From NCBI GenBank assembly GCA_937958885.1, contig CALGMT010000024.1, positions 1 to 41,060 of the forward strand: a stretch of DNA of 41,060 nt, written 5' to 3'. The DNA is from an uncultured bacterium (lineage in GTDB: Bacteria; Verrucomicrobiota; Kiritimatiellia; CAIVKH01). Of this stretch, positions 8,619-16,024 are shown in pieces. Below the pieces are notes generated by a model. The model was not told the DNA's origin and searched no databases. It saw only the letters and a list, made by a program, of their open reading frames with translations. Position numbers and translations under genes: made by a program. Every line of letters begins with the position of its first letter. Within the stretch, counting starts at the first letter, position 1.

Positions 8619-9325
8619 GCAGCGCCCCATGCGGCGAGGCCGGCCGCGAGCGCGAGACCGGTGAGCGCAAACACCGCGTCTGCGGATCGGAACTGAAAAT
8701 GGTGGAGCAGATAAAACTCGCCGCGATAGCCCCGGCAGCGCATCGCCGCGAGGATGCGATCCGCGCGGTCCACGCTGCGCACCAGCAACATGCCGAGCAT
8801 GCGGGACACCGCGCGGTAGGTATGACGGTTCATGCGGGGGCGAAACGCGCGCGCACGCATCGCGCGCCACATTCGCTGGTGCTCGCTCCAGAGCACCTCG
8901 GCGTAGCGGACGGTGAAGAGCAGGAGATGCGCGAGCTTGCGCGGCACGCGGAGATGCGCGAGGGCGTGGCCGAGCGCGGACGCTTCAATCGTGCTGACCA
9001 GCAGGGTCAGGATCAGCAACATCGCGTTGGCCTTGCAGGTGGCGGTGAGCGCGAGACGCGCGCCGCGCTCCGGGTCGATCAGCGGCGCCGTCAGCCACCA
9101 CAGCAGCAGGAGCGCATTGAGCGCCGCCACGCGCGGGAGGAGACGGGGCGCGGGCAGGCGGCAGAACAAAATCGCCGCAAGAGCGCACGCCCATGAAGCG
9201 GCGAGGATCGCTGTCCGCGACACGGCGGCGAGCGCGAGCAGAAGCGCCGCGCAAACGATGATACGCGCGCGGGGGTCGATGCGATGAATCGGCGAAGGCG
9301 TATCGATGTAGGAAAGCAGCGCCAT
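8615..9325 (-). CDS. nikQ: Nickel/cobalt ECF transporter transmembrane protein (NikQ/CbiQ family)
   Basis: 236 residues from ATG 9325 (the family's MALLSYIDTPSPIHRIDPRARI-type N-terminus begins here; an upstream in-frame extension overlaps nikM and is rejected). About five hydrophobic segments lie between residues 20 and 130 and at the C-terminus. The cytoplasmic coupling region contains the ARG-type motifs of T-components, seen here as MRARAFRP and AMRCRGYRG. It links the ATPase NikO to the substrate-binding NikM. Sixteen nt downstream of nikM and overlapping nikO by 4 nt. Confidence 0.9.
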   Translation of the reverse strand: MALLSYIDTPSPIHRIDPRARIIVCAALLLALAAVSRTAILAASWACALAAILFCRLPAPRLLPRVAALNALLLLWWLTAPLIDPERGARLALTATCKANAMLLILTLLVSTIEASALGHALAHLRVPRKLAHLLLFTVRYAEVLWSEHQRMWRAMRARAFRPRMNRHTYRAVSRMLGMLLVRSVDRADRILAAMRCRGYRGEFYLLHHFQFRSADAVFALTGLALAAGLAAWGAA

Positions 9326-9341
9326 GTCGAGATGCCCCAGT

Positions 9342-9977
9342 CTACTCGCGCGGGCCGGTGCGCGAAAGTCCGCCATCCGTCAGCAATTCCGGTTTTACAC
9401 GCAACAGAAAGCCGGCGATGCCGGCTGTAATCGCGCCCTCGACCGCCATCAGCGGCACATGAGCGGCGAAGATCAGCCCGGCCGCGCCGATGAAACTGCG
9501 CTGCGAGAGGCCGAGCGCGGCGGCTGCGAGAAGACCGCTGCACGCGATCGCAAGCGCGGCCGCCGCGCCGGCGATGAGCGGAGCCCTGTGTGTCGCGTCC
9601 GGATGGGATCGCATCCAACCGCGCGCAATCGCGCCGAATACCGCGGCCGGTGCGGCGAGGATAAACGTGTTCACGCCTAGCACCGTCAATCCGCCAAAGC
9701 CGAAAAGAATCGCCTGGAGGAACAAGGCCACCAGCAGCGCGGGGAATGCGCGCCAACCCAGCAGGATGCCGCAGAGTCCCGACAAGATCAGGTGCACGCT
9801 GGAAGGCCCGATCGGCACGTGCACCAACGAGGCGACGAAAAAGACGGACGTCATGACCGCCGTGCGGGGAATATCCTCATCCCGCATCTCGCGCAAGCCG
9901 GCGGCGACTCCGACTGCGGCGAACGCCGCGCCGCCCACGAGCACGGGGCCCGACAGGATGCCTTCCGACAGGTGCAT
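9342..9977 (-). CDS. nikM: Nickel/cobalt ECF transporter substrate-binding membrane protein (NikM/CbiM family)
   Basis: 211 residues, start ATG 9977. The N-terminus MHLSEGILSG is the family hallmark: the free amino end and His2 bind the metal ion. A further conserved motif, HVPIGPSSVHLILSG (H53 and H62), supplies the other known ligand region. Six or so hydrophobic helices fill the rest. It forms the core module with NikQ and NikO. The gene follows nikL by 3 nt. CbiM (cobalt) and NikM (nickel) are hard to tell apart on their own; the accompanying NikK/NikL-like genes and operator favour nickel. Confidence 0.93.
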   Translation of the reverse strand: MHLSEGILSGPVLVGGAAFAAVGVAAGLREMRDEDIPRTAVMTSVFFVASLVHVPIGPSSVHLILSGLCGILLGWRAFPALLVALFLQAILFGFGGLTVLGVNTFILAAPAAVFGAIARGWMRSHPDATHRAPLIAGAAAALAIACSGLLAAAALGLSQRSFIGAAGLIFAAHVPLMAVEGAITAGIAGFLLRVKPELLTDGGLSRTGPRE

Positions 9978-9980
9978 CGC

Positions 9981-10403
9981 TCAGCCTCGTTTGCGGGCGC
10001 GATACCACGCCAGCGTCCCGAAGAGGCCCCAGATGAATCCGAGTCCCGCGAGCAATTCCGCGCCTCGCGAGCGCGGTGCGGCTGGAGCCGTCGCGACGAA
10101 ACCGGGATCGCGAACCTCAATATCGTGCGTCAGCGCATGGCCCATGCCGTCGTCGATCGAGACGCGCCAGATACCGCTGGTCGTTGGTTTGAAAAAAAAC
10201 CGGCCCTCCCGATCAGACAGCCCCTCTTGAAAAACGCGCTCATCGCCCGGCGCGTATAGTTTGACTTCCGCGAAGGCGGCGGCCGACCCATCCGCGTAGC
10301 GCGCCTCGACGCCGACGCCGCCCGCCACCACCGCGGCTTCGATCCCGTGGGCCTGCGCGCGGACGGCCAGCGCGAGCAGCATCGCGAAGGGGCGCGCGAT
10401 CAA
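9981..10403 (-). CDS. nikL: NikL-like accessory protein of the nickel transporter
   Basis: 140 residues from a TTG start at 10403 that overlaps the stop of nikK (TTGA); ATG 10382 is an alternative seven codons later. The N-terminus is a signal peptide (FAMLLALAVRAQA) with a likely cleavage after AQA, so the mature protein would begin His-Gly. Residues 30-105 resemble an extracytoplasmic beta-sandwich of carboxypeptidase-regulatory type (YADGSAAAFAEVKLY, SDREGRFFFKPTTSGIWRVSIDD), and one membrane helix closes the C-terminus (LLAGLGFIWGLFGTLAWY) before a basic tail. In nickel ECF systems of the NikKLMQO type such a protein takes the place of NikN. The role is assigned by topology and position. 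Confidence 0.75.
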   Translation of the reverse strand: MIARPFAMLLALAVRAQAHGIEAAVVAGGVGVEARYADGSAAAFAEVKLYAPGDERVFQEGLSDREGRFFFKPTTSGIWRVSIDDGMGHALTHDIEVRDPGFVATAPAAPRSRGAELLAGLGFIWGLFGTLAWYRARKRG

Positions 10404-11047
10404 GGCTGCACCTCGAACACCAGCGTCACGGATTGCGCGCCCACTTGCGCCATCGCCAGATGGCGTCCCGCGTGGCGCGGGATGAAGCCAGCCGGCTGGT
10501 CGCTGCGGCAGTCGAGCCACGTAGTCCCACCGGCGGCAGCCAGGATTTGGATGCGCGCCGTTACGGGGGCGCCGTCGCGCAGTAGCTCGAACGCGATGGG
10601 CGTTTTCACGCGCGCCGCGGAGAGCGGCGTACGGGGGACGATTTCCAACCCGCGCCCTTCCGCATAGGCATCCGGCCGATCATCACCATCGGCTGGGACG
10701 AGCACGAGTCGGGCCCACGCTTCGGGCTCGTCCAACGGGGGCCGTTTGATCGTGAGCGTCACGCGATGCGGCGTAGATTCGTCGATCGTCAGCCGCGCGA
10801 TGCGTTCATTCTTGCCCGGTGCGGAGGTTAGCTCTCGCGAGGCCATCGGCGTGGCGGCGGTGAATGAACCGATGAGGCGATCGGCAAGACCGATGGCGGA
10901 GGAGGGGAAATAGTGGCCGCCTCGGATATACAGGACGACCTCCGCGCCCGCCGCCGGGCGCAGCGGTTCGGCATCGATCCAGATGTCGTGCCCGTGCGCG
11001 AGGCCGGTCGCGCATAAGAGCGTCAGGAAGATTCGTGTCAACGGCAT
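10400..11047 (-). CDS. nikK: NikK-like DUF4198 family exported protein of the nickel transporter
   Basis: 215 residues with a signal peptide (MPLTRIFLTLLCATGLAHG). The mature part begins HDIWIDAEPLRP, the conserved start of DUF4198 proteins, which are predicted periplasmic beta-sandwich metal-related proteins. The rest is strand-rich with no membrane helix. In NikKLMQO loci a DUF4198 protein is the usual NikK. It starts 4 nt after the outer-membrane barrel gene and its stop overlaps the start of nikL. A periplasmic nickel-delivery role is an inference from context. The adjacent histidines just after the signal peptide (HGHD) are notable. Confidence 0.78.
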   Translation of the reverse strand: MPLTRIFLTLLCATGLAHGHDIWIDAEPLRPAAGAEVVLYIRGGHYFPSSAIGLADRLIGSFTAATPMASRELTSAPGKNERIARLTIDESTPHRVTLTIKRPPLDEPEAWARLVLVPADGDDRPDAYAEGRGLEIVPRTPLSAARVKTPIAFELLRDGAPVTARIQILAAAGGTTWLDCRSDQPAGFIPRHAGRHLAMAQVGAQSVTLVFEVQP

Positions 11048-11051
11048 GAAA

Positions 11052-11813
11052 TCAGAAGCGATGCATGAAGGTGATGTTCGCGCGCGTATAATCGGCGCCC
11101 TTGCCGATCTCGAACCCGGTCTTGAGGAGCGTCTGCTCGTTCAATGGGATGTAAATGCCGGGCAGGATCGACCACGAGTTCGCGAAATCATCGAAGTCGC
11201 CCAGGAACTCGATTCCCGCCGCCGTGCCGTGCGGCTGTCCGGTGATGGATTCGCGCACACCAATGCCCCACATCTGCGTCTCTTCGCCGCCCTCCCACTC
11301 GGACGAGAGATTGACCGTGACGTTGCCGTGCACGCCGAAATTTCGAGTGAGGATCAGCTTCGCCTCATACACCTCTTCGTTGCCGAGCAAATCCCTGGCG
11401 CGCTGCATGGGCCGTTCATACGAGCCGGAGACGGCGACATCGATCGGCGCGCCTTCGGTGAGGCGATATTGGAGGGTGAAGGCCAGCGCCTCGAAAAAGG
11501 GCGAGGGTCCGAGGGGTTCGAATTCGGCCTGACGTTCTTCGAGCACGAGGCCGTTTTCGAACTTCGCATAGTGCCCGTGCACGTCGAACAGGAGACGGTC
11601 GGTGATGCCGTAGGCGATGCCCGGCGTGATTTCCCCATGATCCATGCGCGGATCGTTTTTATCCTCGCTGAAGTAATCGTAGTGAAGATGGAACAGCCAT
11701 TCGCCCTTGCGCGCGGTTGAGTAGCTTTCCAGTTCGATGAACTCGAGCGCGTGGTGCGCGGCGGCGGGAAGCGCGATGGCGGCGGCGAGCAGGGCCAGAA
11801 TCGTTCGCATCAT
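11052..11813 (-). CDS. Predicted outer-membrane beta-barrel, likely nickel entry channel
   Basis: 253 residues. A signal peptide (MMRTILALLAAAIALPAAA) is followed directly by HH. The mature protein consists of alternating hydrophobic/polar strands rich in Tyr, Phe, Gly and Asp, for example GEWLFHLHYDYFSED and RLLFDVHGHYAKF, and ends in ITFMHRF with a C-terminal phenylalanine, the usual outer-membrane insertion signal. I do not recognise a named family. It is the first gene of the nickel operon, directly behind the NikR operator, which suggests a nickel-regulated outer-membrane pore or receptor without TonB dependence. The start is ATG 11813 (ATG 11810 is adjacent and equivalent), with a GGAGAAAGG Shine-Dalgarno at 11820-11828. 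Confidence 0.75.
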   Translation of the reverse strand: MMRTILALLAAAIALPAAAHHALEFIELESYSTARKGEWLFHLHYDYFSEDKNDPRMDHGEITPGIAYGITDRLLFDVHGHYAKFENGLVLEERQAEFEPLGPSPFFEALAFTLQYRLTEGAPIDVAVSGSYERPMQRARDLLGNEEVYEAKLILTRNFGVHGNVTVNLSSEWEGGEETQMWGIGVRESITGQPHGTAAGIEFLGDFDDFANSWSILPGIYIPLNEQTLLKTGFEIGKGADYTRANITFMHRF

Positions 11814-11832
11814 GGATCGCCTTTCTCCAAAC

Positions 11833-11859
11833 GTATTACGAAATAATGATTCGTAATAC
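11833..11859. promoter_or_regulatory. NikR operator: perfect 10+7+10 bp inverted repeat
   Basis: GTATTACGAA (11833-11842) and TTCGTAATAC (11850-11859) are exact reverse complements separated by 7 nt. Read as GTATTAC-N13-GTAATAC it has the form of NikR operators known from several proteobacterial lineages (inverted GT-rich half sites about 13-16 bp apart). It lies 20 bp before the start codon of the barrel gene and covers the -10 element of the minus-strand promoter, so nickel-loaded NikR would block transcription. nikR is encoded at 14367-14777. Confidence 0.85.
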
Positions 11860-11880
11860 CATCATGCTGCGATTTGACAA
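11853..11880 (-). promoter_or_regulatory. Putative promoter of the nickel operon, overlapped by the NikR operator
   Basis: Read on the minus strand: TTGTCA at 11880-11875, a 16-bp spacer and TATTAC at 11858-11853. The -10 hexamer is inside the upstream arm of the inverted repeat, the classic geometry for repression. The rest of the 263-nt gap up to the next gene (12077) shows no other gene or clear promoter. Confidence 0.5.
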
Positions 11881-12076
11881 TCAAGTGAAATATTCGATGT
11901 GATCGGACGCGCGCCGCGAGTGTCGCGAACGCCTGCACGGCGTCATCGAAGGTGCGCCGCCCGGAAAGGAACTCGCAGCGCCGCGGACGGCCGTCGGCGG
12001 TGGACTTTGACCGGTAAAGACACTAGCATGGCGACGTTCTGCCGGTTATCCGCCGGCTGCAACGCGGGCATCAAAC

Positions 12077-13045
12077 GTGAGCGGTACCCCCGAGATTTCC
12101 GTCTGTATCTGCACCTATAACGGCGCGCAGCGCATCGGCGAGGTGATCGCCGCGCTGGGCGCTCAACAGGCGCCGCGCGAAGCATGGGAAACCATCGTCA
12201 TTGATAACGCGAGTAACGATGACACGCCTGCGGTCGTGGAGGCGGCGATCAACCGGCATCTGCCGGGTCGCGGCCGATGTGTACGTGAGATGAAACCGGG
12301 TCTCATGCAGGCGCGTCGGCGAGCGACCGCCGAGGCGCGCGGCGCGGCGATCGCTTTTCTCGACGATGACAATATTCCCGCGCCGGATTTTGTGGCGCGC
12401 GCACTGGAGGTGGTGAGAGGGCATCCCGAGGCGGGTATTATTGGGGGTCGTGTGTACGCGGATTGGATTGGCGAGCCTTCGGCTCTCGGCCGCGCGGTGG
12501 CGGATTTCGCGCTGGCGATCTGTGACCGCGGCGACCACCCATTCGCTTATGAAGAGGTCACCGGCGGACCGGCCGGCGCCGGCATGATTGTACGCCGCGC
12601 ATTGATGCAGCAGATTTTTGAGGACACGGAATTGGCTGATCGGATTAGCGGCCGCGCCGGCGCATCGCTAATCAGCGGGGAGGACACCGCGATTGTCATT
12701 CGCGCGCATCAGCTCGGGTACACGGTGCGCTATGAACCGTCTGTGGTTCTTGCTCATCGTATTCCGGCATCCCGAACCACACGCGAATATTTAGTTCGTC
12801 TTTATGAGGGAATCGGTCGCGGGCAGGCGTTGTTGCGCCCGCTATTCGATCCGAAGGCGCGTCGGCCTTTGCTCGCGCTCCTGATCGCGTTCAAGGATGT
12901 TGCGCGCTGGCTGCGAGGCCGTGTGGCGGGGCCTAGCCGAACGCTTCGCGAGCAATTTGGAACTCTTGCGGGCGAGGTTCATGATCTTCAGCAGCGTCAG
13001 CTTTACGGGCGCTTCAGTCAGACGCTGCGGGAGGTATTTCGTTGA
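12077..13045 (+). CDS. Glycosyltransferase family 2
   Basis: 322 residues from GTG 12077. GT-A fold: ISVCICTYNGAQRIGEVIAAL at the N-terminus, the nucleotide-sugar strand IVIDNASNDDTP (residues 40-51) and the metal-binding acidic motif FLDDDN near residue 97. A later SGEDTAIVIRAHQLGY stretch is the ED motif that supplies the catalytic base. No transmembrane helix, so it is a soluble or peripheral enzyme acting on a lipid-linked or surface glycan of unknown identity. Its stop overlaps the TTG start of the next glycosyltransferase. The pair lies alone between the nickel operon and nikR, away from the large polysaccharide cluster. Confidence 0.88.
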   Translation: MSGTPEISVCICTYNGAQRIGEVIAALGAQQAPREAWETIVIDNASNDDTPAVVEAAINRHLPGRGRCVREMKPGLMQARRRATAEARGAAIAFLDDDNIPAPDFVARALEVVRGHPEAGIIGGRVYADWIGEPSALGRAVADFALAICDRGDHPFAYEEVTGGPAGAGMIVRRALMQQIFEDTELADRISGRAGASLISGEDTAIVIRAHQLGYTVRYEPSVVLAHRIPASRTTREYLVRLYEGIGRGQALLRPLFDPKARRPLLALLIAFKDVARWLRGRVAGPSRTLREQFGTLAGEVHDLQQRQLYGRFSQTLREVFR

Positions 13046-14370
13046 AGATCGCCCATATCACGGCCTATTGCCCCGGGGTCAGCACGGGTGGCACAGAACG
13101 CTACATTTCCGATTTGATTACCGGTCTCGAACGGCGCGGTGTGGACAATCGCGTGGTCTGGCTCGCCTCGCCCTTTGACCCGCCGACTGAGCGCGCTTCG
13201 ATCATGCGCCTGCCGCGCGCGCCGATGCGGGTGGACGATCCGCCCCCCGAATTGGCCGCTCGGACGCGCGAGTGGTTGCAATCTCTGGATCGCCCCGATC
13301 TACTGCATTTTCACACACTGGGGCGGTCGGAGGCTGTGTTGGCCACTGCGGCTGGGGCAAACGCCATCCCGTATGTGTTCACGTTCCACAGTCCGGCGTG
13401 GACGTGCCGCCGCGAAACGCTCTTGCGATGGGGGGGCGCGGTCTGCGACGGGGAGGTGCGCGCGCTTCGCTGCGCGGCCTGCAAGGTTCAGGAGCGTCTT
13501 GAAAGTCCGCCGTGGATCGGCTGGCTCGGGGCGTTGGCCTCCGCCGTGGCGGGGCCTGTGGTGCCGCCGGGACCGTGGCGTCGGCGTCTGGCGTTCACGC
13601 CGGACACGGCGCGCTACCGGCGCGTCGTCCGTTCATTTCTCGCCGCGTGCGCGCGGTCAATTGCATGCGCCGAATGGAGCATTCCGGTGCTCACGGCGAA
13701 CGGCGCGCGACCGGAAACGATTTTGCATATGCCTCAAGGCGTGCCCGAAGGCTTCGCGCCCGCGACGGTATCCGCGAACAACAACCGCGAGGTGTTTGTG
13801 GTGGGGTACATCGGGCGCATGCACGAGGTGAAGGGCGTTCACATTTTGATTGAAGGCTTTCGCCATGTTCGCTCGCCGCGTGCCCGCCTGCGTGTTCATG
13901 GCTGGAGCGATGCCCCGGAGTTGCGAAGCTACGGCGAACGATTGAAGCGCCTCGCGGGCGATGACCCCCGCATCGAATTTGTGCCCGAGCAGCCTCCCGC
14001 TTCGATGCCGGCGGCGTACGCGCAACTCTCGCTGCTGGCTATTCCTTCCGTCTGGCTGGAGACCGGTCCTCTGACGCTGCTCGAGGCGTTGCATGTCGGC
14101 GTGCCGGTGTACGCGTCTGCCCGTATGGGACAGCGCAGCCTGCTTGATCGCTATGGTCGTCTGGTGGATCCAAATACACCGGCCGCGTGGGGGGCAGCCC
14201 TGACGCAGGCATGCGAAATGTTTGAGCGCGGCGAATGGAAACCGGTCGAGCTGCAGGAGCCCATACCGTCGATGAGCACGGTTGCGGCGCGCATGGACGA
14301 TGTCTATCGCGAGGTCTGCTCTGCGACAATGCGACCGGTGCGATCCAGCGCCGCCGACGGCGGGGCCTAG
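13042..14370 (+). CDS. Glycosyltransferase family 4
   Basis: 442 residues from a TTG start that overlaps the previous stop (TTGA). GT-B fold: N-terminal KIAHITAYCPGVSTGGTERY with the glycine-rich acceptor-domain loop, a mid-protein cysteine-containing insertion (four or five Cys between residues 120 and 155) seen in a subset of GT4 enzymes, and a C-terminal donor domain with VVGYIGRMHEVKGVHILIEGF near 250 and the ETGPLTLLEALHVGVP motif near 335, the E-x7-E nucleotide-sugar site. Its TAG stop shares the palindrome CTAG with the stop of the convergent nikR, so no terminator can separate the two. Confidence 0.88.
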   Translation: MKIAHITAYCPGVSTGGTERYISDLITGLERRGVDNRVVWLASPFDPPTERASIMRLPRAPMRVDDPPPELAARTREWLQSLDRPDLLHFHTLGRSEAVLATAAGANAIPYVFTFHSPAWTCRRETLLRWGGAVCDGEVRALRCAACKVQERLESPPWIGWLGALASAVAGPVVPPGPWRRRLAFTPDTARYRRVVRSFLAACARSIACAEWSIPVLTANGARPETILHMPQGVPEGFAPATVSANNNREVFVVGYIGRMHEVKGVHILIEGFRHVRSPRARLRVHGWSDAPELRSYGERLKRLAGDDPRIEFVPEQPPASMPAAYAQLSLLAIPSVWLETGPLTLLEALHVGVPVYASARMGQRSLLDRYGRLVDPNTPAAWGAALTQACEMFERGEWKPVELQEPIPSMSTVAARMDDVYREVCSATMRPVRSSAADGGA

Positions 14371-14777
14371 TGAAGATGGGGGCCGGCGGCGCTCATGGTG
14401 AGTGTGCCGTCTTTGACGCCGCGCAGGGCGATGAGGCGGTCGGCCAGGGCCTTGGCGCGGGAGGCTTTGCCGCGCACGATGATGACTTCGAGGCAGTCGT
14501 CGTGGTTCAAGTGAATGTGGGTGGTGGATACGACGTCGTGGTGGAACTGGTGCTGGAGCTCGGTGAGCTTGTCTTGCAGTTGGCGCTGATGGTGGTTGTA
14601 CACGAGGGAGATCACGCCGACGACTTCGCGGTCGGCTTCCACCTCGCGGCTGACAAGCGCCTTTCGGATCAAATCGCGCACCGCCTCGGAGCGGTTGACG
14701 TATCTTCGATCCTTGAGAAACCGGTCGAACCGCGCGAGCAATTTGTCCTCCAACGAGACCGTGAACCGGCGCAGCAT
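14367..14777 (-). CDS. nikR: Nickel-responsive transcriptional repressor NikR
   Basis: 136 residues from ATG 14777, preceded by GAGGA with a 6-nt gap. A GTG at 14798 overlapping the add stop (GTGA) is an alternative start that would add seven residues. N-terminal ribbon-helix-helix: MLRRFTVSLEDKLLARFD followed by NRSEAVRDLIR. C-terminal ACT-like nickel domain with HHDVVSTTHIHLNHDDCLEV. With this start the high-affinity ligands are H76, H87, H89 and C95, exactly the numbering in E. coli NikR. It represses target operons when nickel is replete; the only visible target in the window is the inverted repeat at 11833-11859. It is the last gene of a fabI-add-nikR unit, so it appears not to have a promoter of its own. 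Confidence 0.96.
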   Translation of the reverse strand: MLRRFTVSLEDKLLARFDRFLKDRRYVNRSEAVRDLIRKALVSREVEADREVVGVISLVYNHHQRQLQDKLTELQHQFHHDVVSTTHIHLNHDDCLEVIIVRGKASRAKALADRLIALRGVKDGTLTMSAAGPHLH

Positions 14778-14794
14778 GGCGGTTCCTCGCGAGA

Positions 14795-16024
14795 TCACCC
14801 GAGGTATTCGCGTTCGAGCGCCTCGTAGCGATCGATGGCCTGGCGGACGTAGGCGCGCTTTTCGGTATAGTCGCCCGGAAAGAAGCTGCCCTTGAATCCC
14901 GCGACGACCACATTGCGCAGTTCGCGCGGCGTGAGTTTAAGGTGCTCGACGGCCAGCATGATTTCGCGCGTGACCGTGGTGTTGGAGACCAGCCGGTTGT
15001 CGGTACAGATGCTCACGGAAAGATTGCGGTCGAGCATGTTGCGGAGCGGATGCTTCGCGATCGTTTTCATATGCGGCAGGGTCTGCAGGTTGCTGGTGAG
15101 GCAGACCTCGATGCAAATGCGCTGGCTCGCGATGTAGTCGGCGAGGTGTCGCACATACGCGGCAGGATCCTCGATGTCCGGGTCGCGGATCATGTCCTCG
15201 GCGAAGAGCCAGGTGCCGTGTCCGATGCGGTTCGCGTAGCAGTCGGTGATGGCCTGGAAGATGGATTCGGGCCCGTATGCCTCTCCTGCATGCACGGTCT
15301 TGCGGAGGAAGTGGCTGTGCGCAAACTGAAAGGCGGCCTTGTGGTCCTCGGCCGGGTAGCCGGCCTCGGCGCCGGCGAGGTCGAACGCAACGACGGGCAG
15401 GCCGAGGTCATGTTTGAACACCGCTGCCGCGCGAGCCAATTCGAGCGAGGCGGCGGCGAAGACCTGCTTGCGGGGCGCAAAATGCATGAGCTGCGTGATC
15501 CCCTTGTAGTAGGGCGACATGTGCTCATTAAAGAAGCGCAGCGCGCAGACGATGATGCCGAAATGGAACGGGATATCGCGCCCGGCCTTCACGTCGGCGG
15601 AGCGGTTGTGCTCTTTCTGGGCGCGCTCGAAGCCTTTCACCGCCGCGCGGACCACGGCGTCCATCGGGAACCCGTCGCGCGCGTGGAGCTGCGGGGCAAA
15701 ACGGGTCTCGACATAGCGCACACCCTCGGCGATGTGATCCTGCGCGAGCTCATAGGCGATGCGCTCGATGTTTTCGGCGTTTTGCATCACCGCGCAGGTG
15801 TAGGCGAATCCGGCAAGGTAATCGGGGAGGTCTTTGTAGAAGTCCTTAAAGACCTTTTCACGTAGGCCGGCCTCGCTGTAAGAGGGCAGCTTGACCTTGC
15901 CCGCCTTGGCGAGTTCGACCAGCGTCGGAATGCGGAGCGAACCATCGAGATGGACGTGCAACTCCGTTTTGGGGATTCGCCGGACGAATTCCTCGGTGAT
16001 GGTTTTGGGCATGATCGTGCTCAT
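14795..16024 (-). CDS. add: Adenosine deaminase family protein
   Basis: 409 residues from ATG 16024, overlapping the fabI stop as ATGA. Zinc amidohydrolase converting adenosine to inosine in purine salvage. Metal and catalytic residues are visible: H23-x-H25 in TELHVHLDGS, H245 and E248 in HAGE, the RIGHG loop near 277 and D342 in CTDNRLVSNT. The protein is longer than the approximately 330-350 residues of classical Add; the extra length lies mainly in the middle (residues 150-220). Other nucleoside deaminases share these motifs, so adenosine is the most likely but not proven substrate. Followed after 17 nt by nikR. Confidence 0.88.
   Translation of the reverse strand: MSTIMPKTITEEFVRRIPKTELHVHLDGSLRIPTLVELAKAGKVKLPSYSEAGLREKVFKDFYKDLPDYLAGFAYTCAVMQNAENIERIAYELAQDHIAEGVRYVETRFAPQLHARDGFPMDAVVRAAVKGFERAQKEHNRSADVKAGRDIPFHFGIIVCALRFFNEHMSPYYKGITQLMHFAPRKQVFAAASLELARAAAVFKHDLGLPVVAFDLAGAEAGYPAEDHKAAFQFAHSHFLRKTVHAGEAYGPESIFQAITDCYANRIGHGTWLFAEDMIRDPDIEDPAAYVRHLADYIASQRICIEVCLTSNLQTLPHMKTIAKHPLRNMLDRNLSVSICTDNRLVSNTTVTREIMLAVEHLKLTPRELRNVVVAGFKGSFFPGDYTEKRAYVRQAIDRYEALEREYLG

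Noticed and set aside
8615-11047. Cobalt importer of a cobalamin pathway (CbiMNQO)
   Set aside because: There is no CbiN and no cobalamin gene or riboswitch; NikK/NikL-like genes and a NikR operator favour nickel.
13657-14913. 418-codon minus-strand reading frame spanning nikR
   Set aside because: Out of frame with nikR and antisense to a GT4 enzyme; Arg/Pro-rich composition typical of a shadow.
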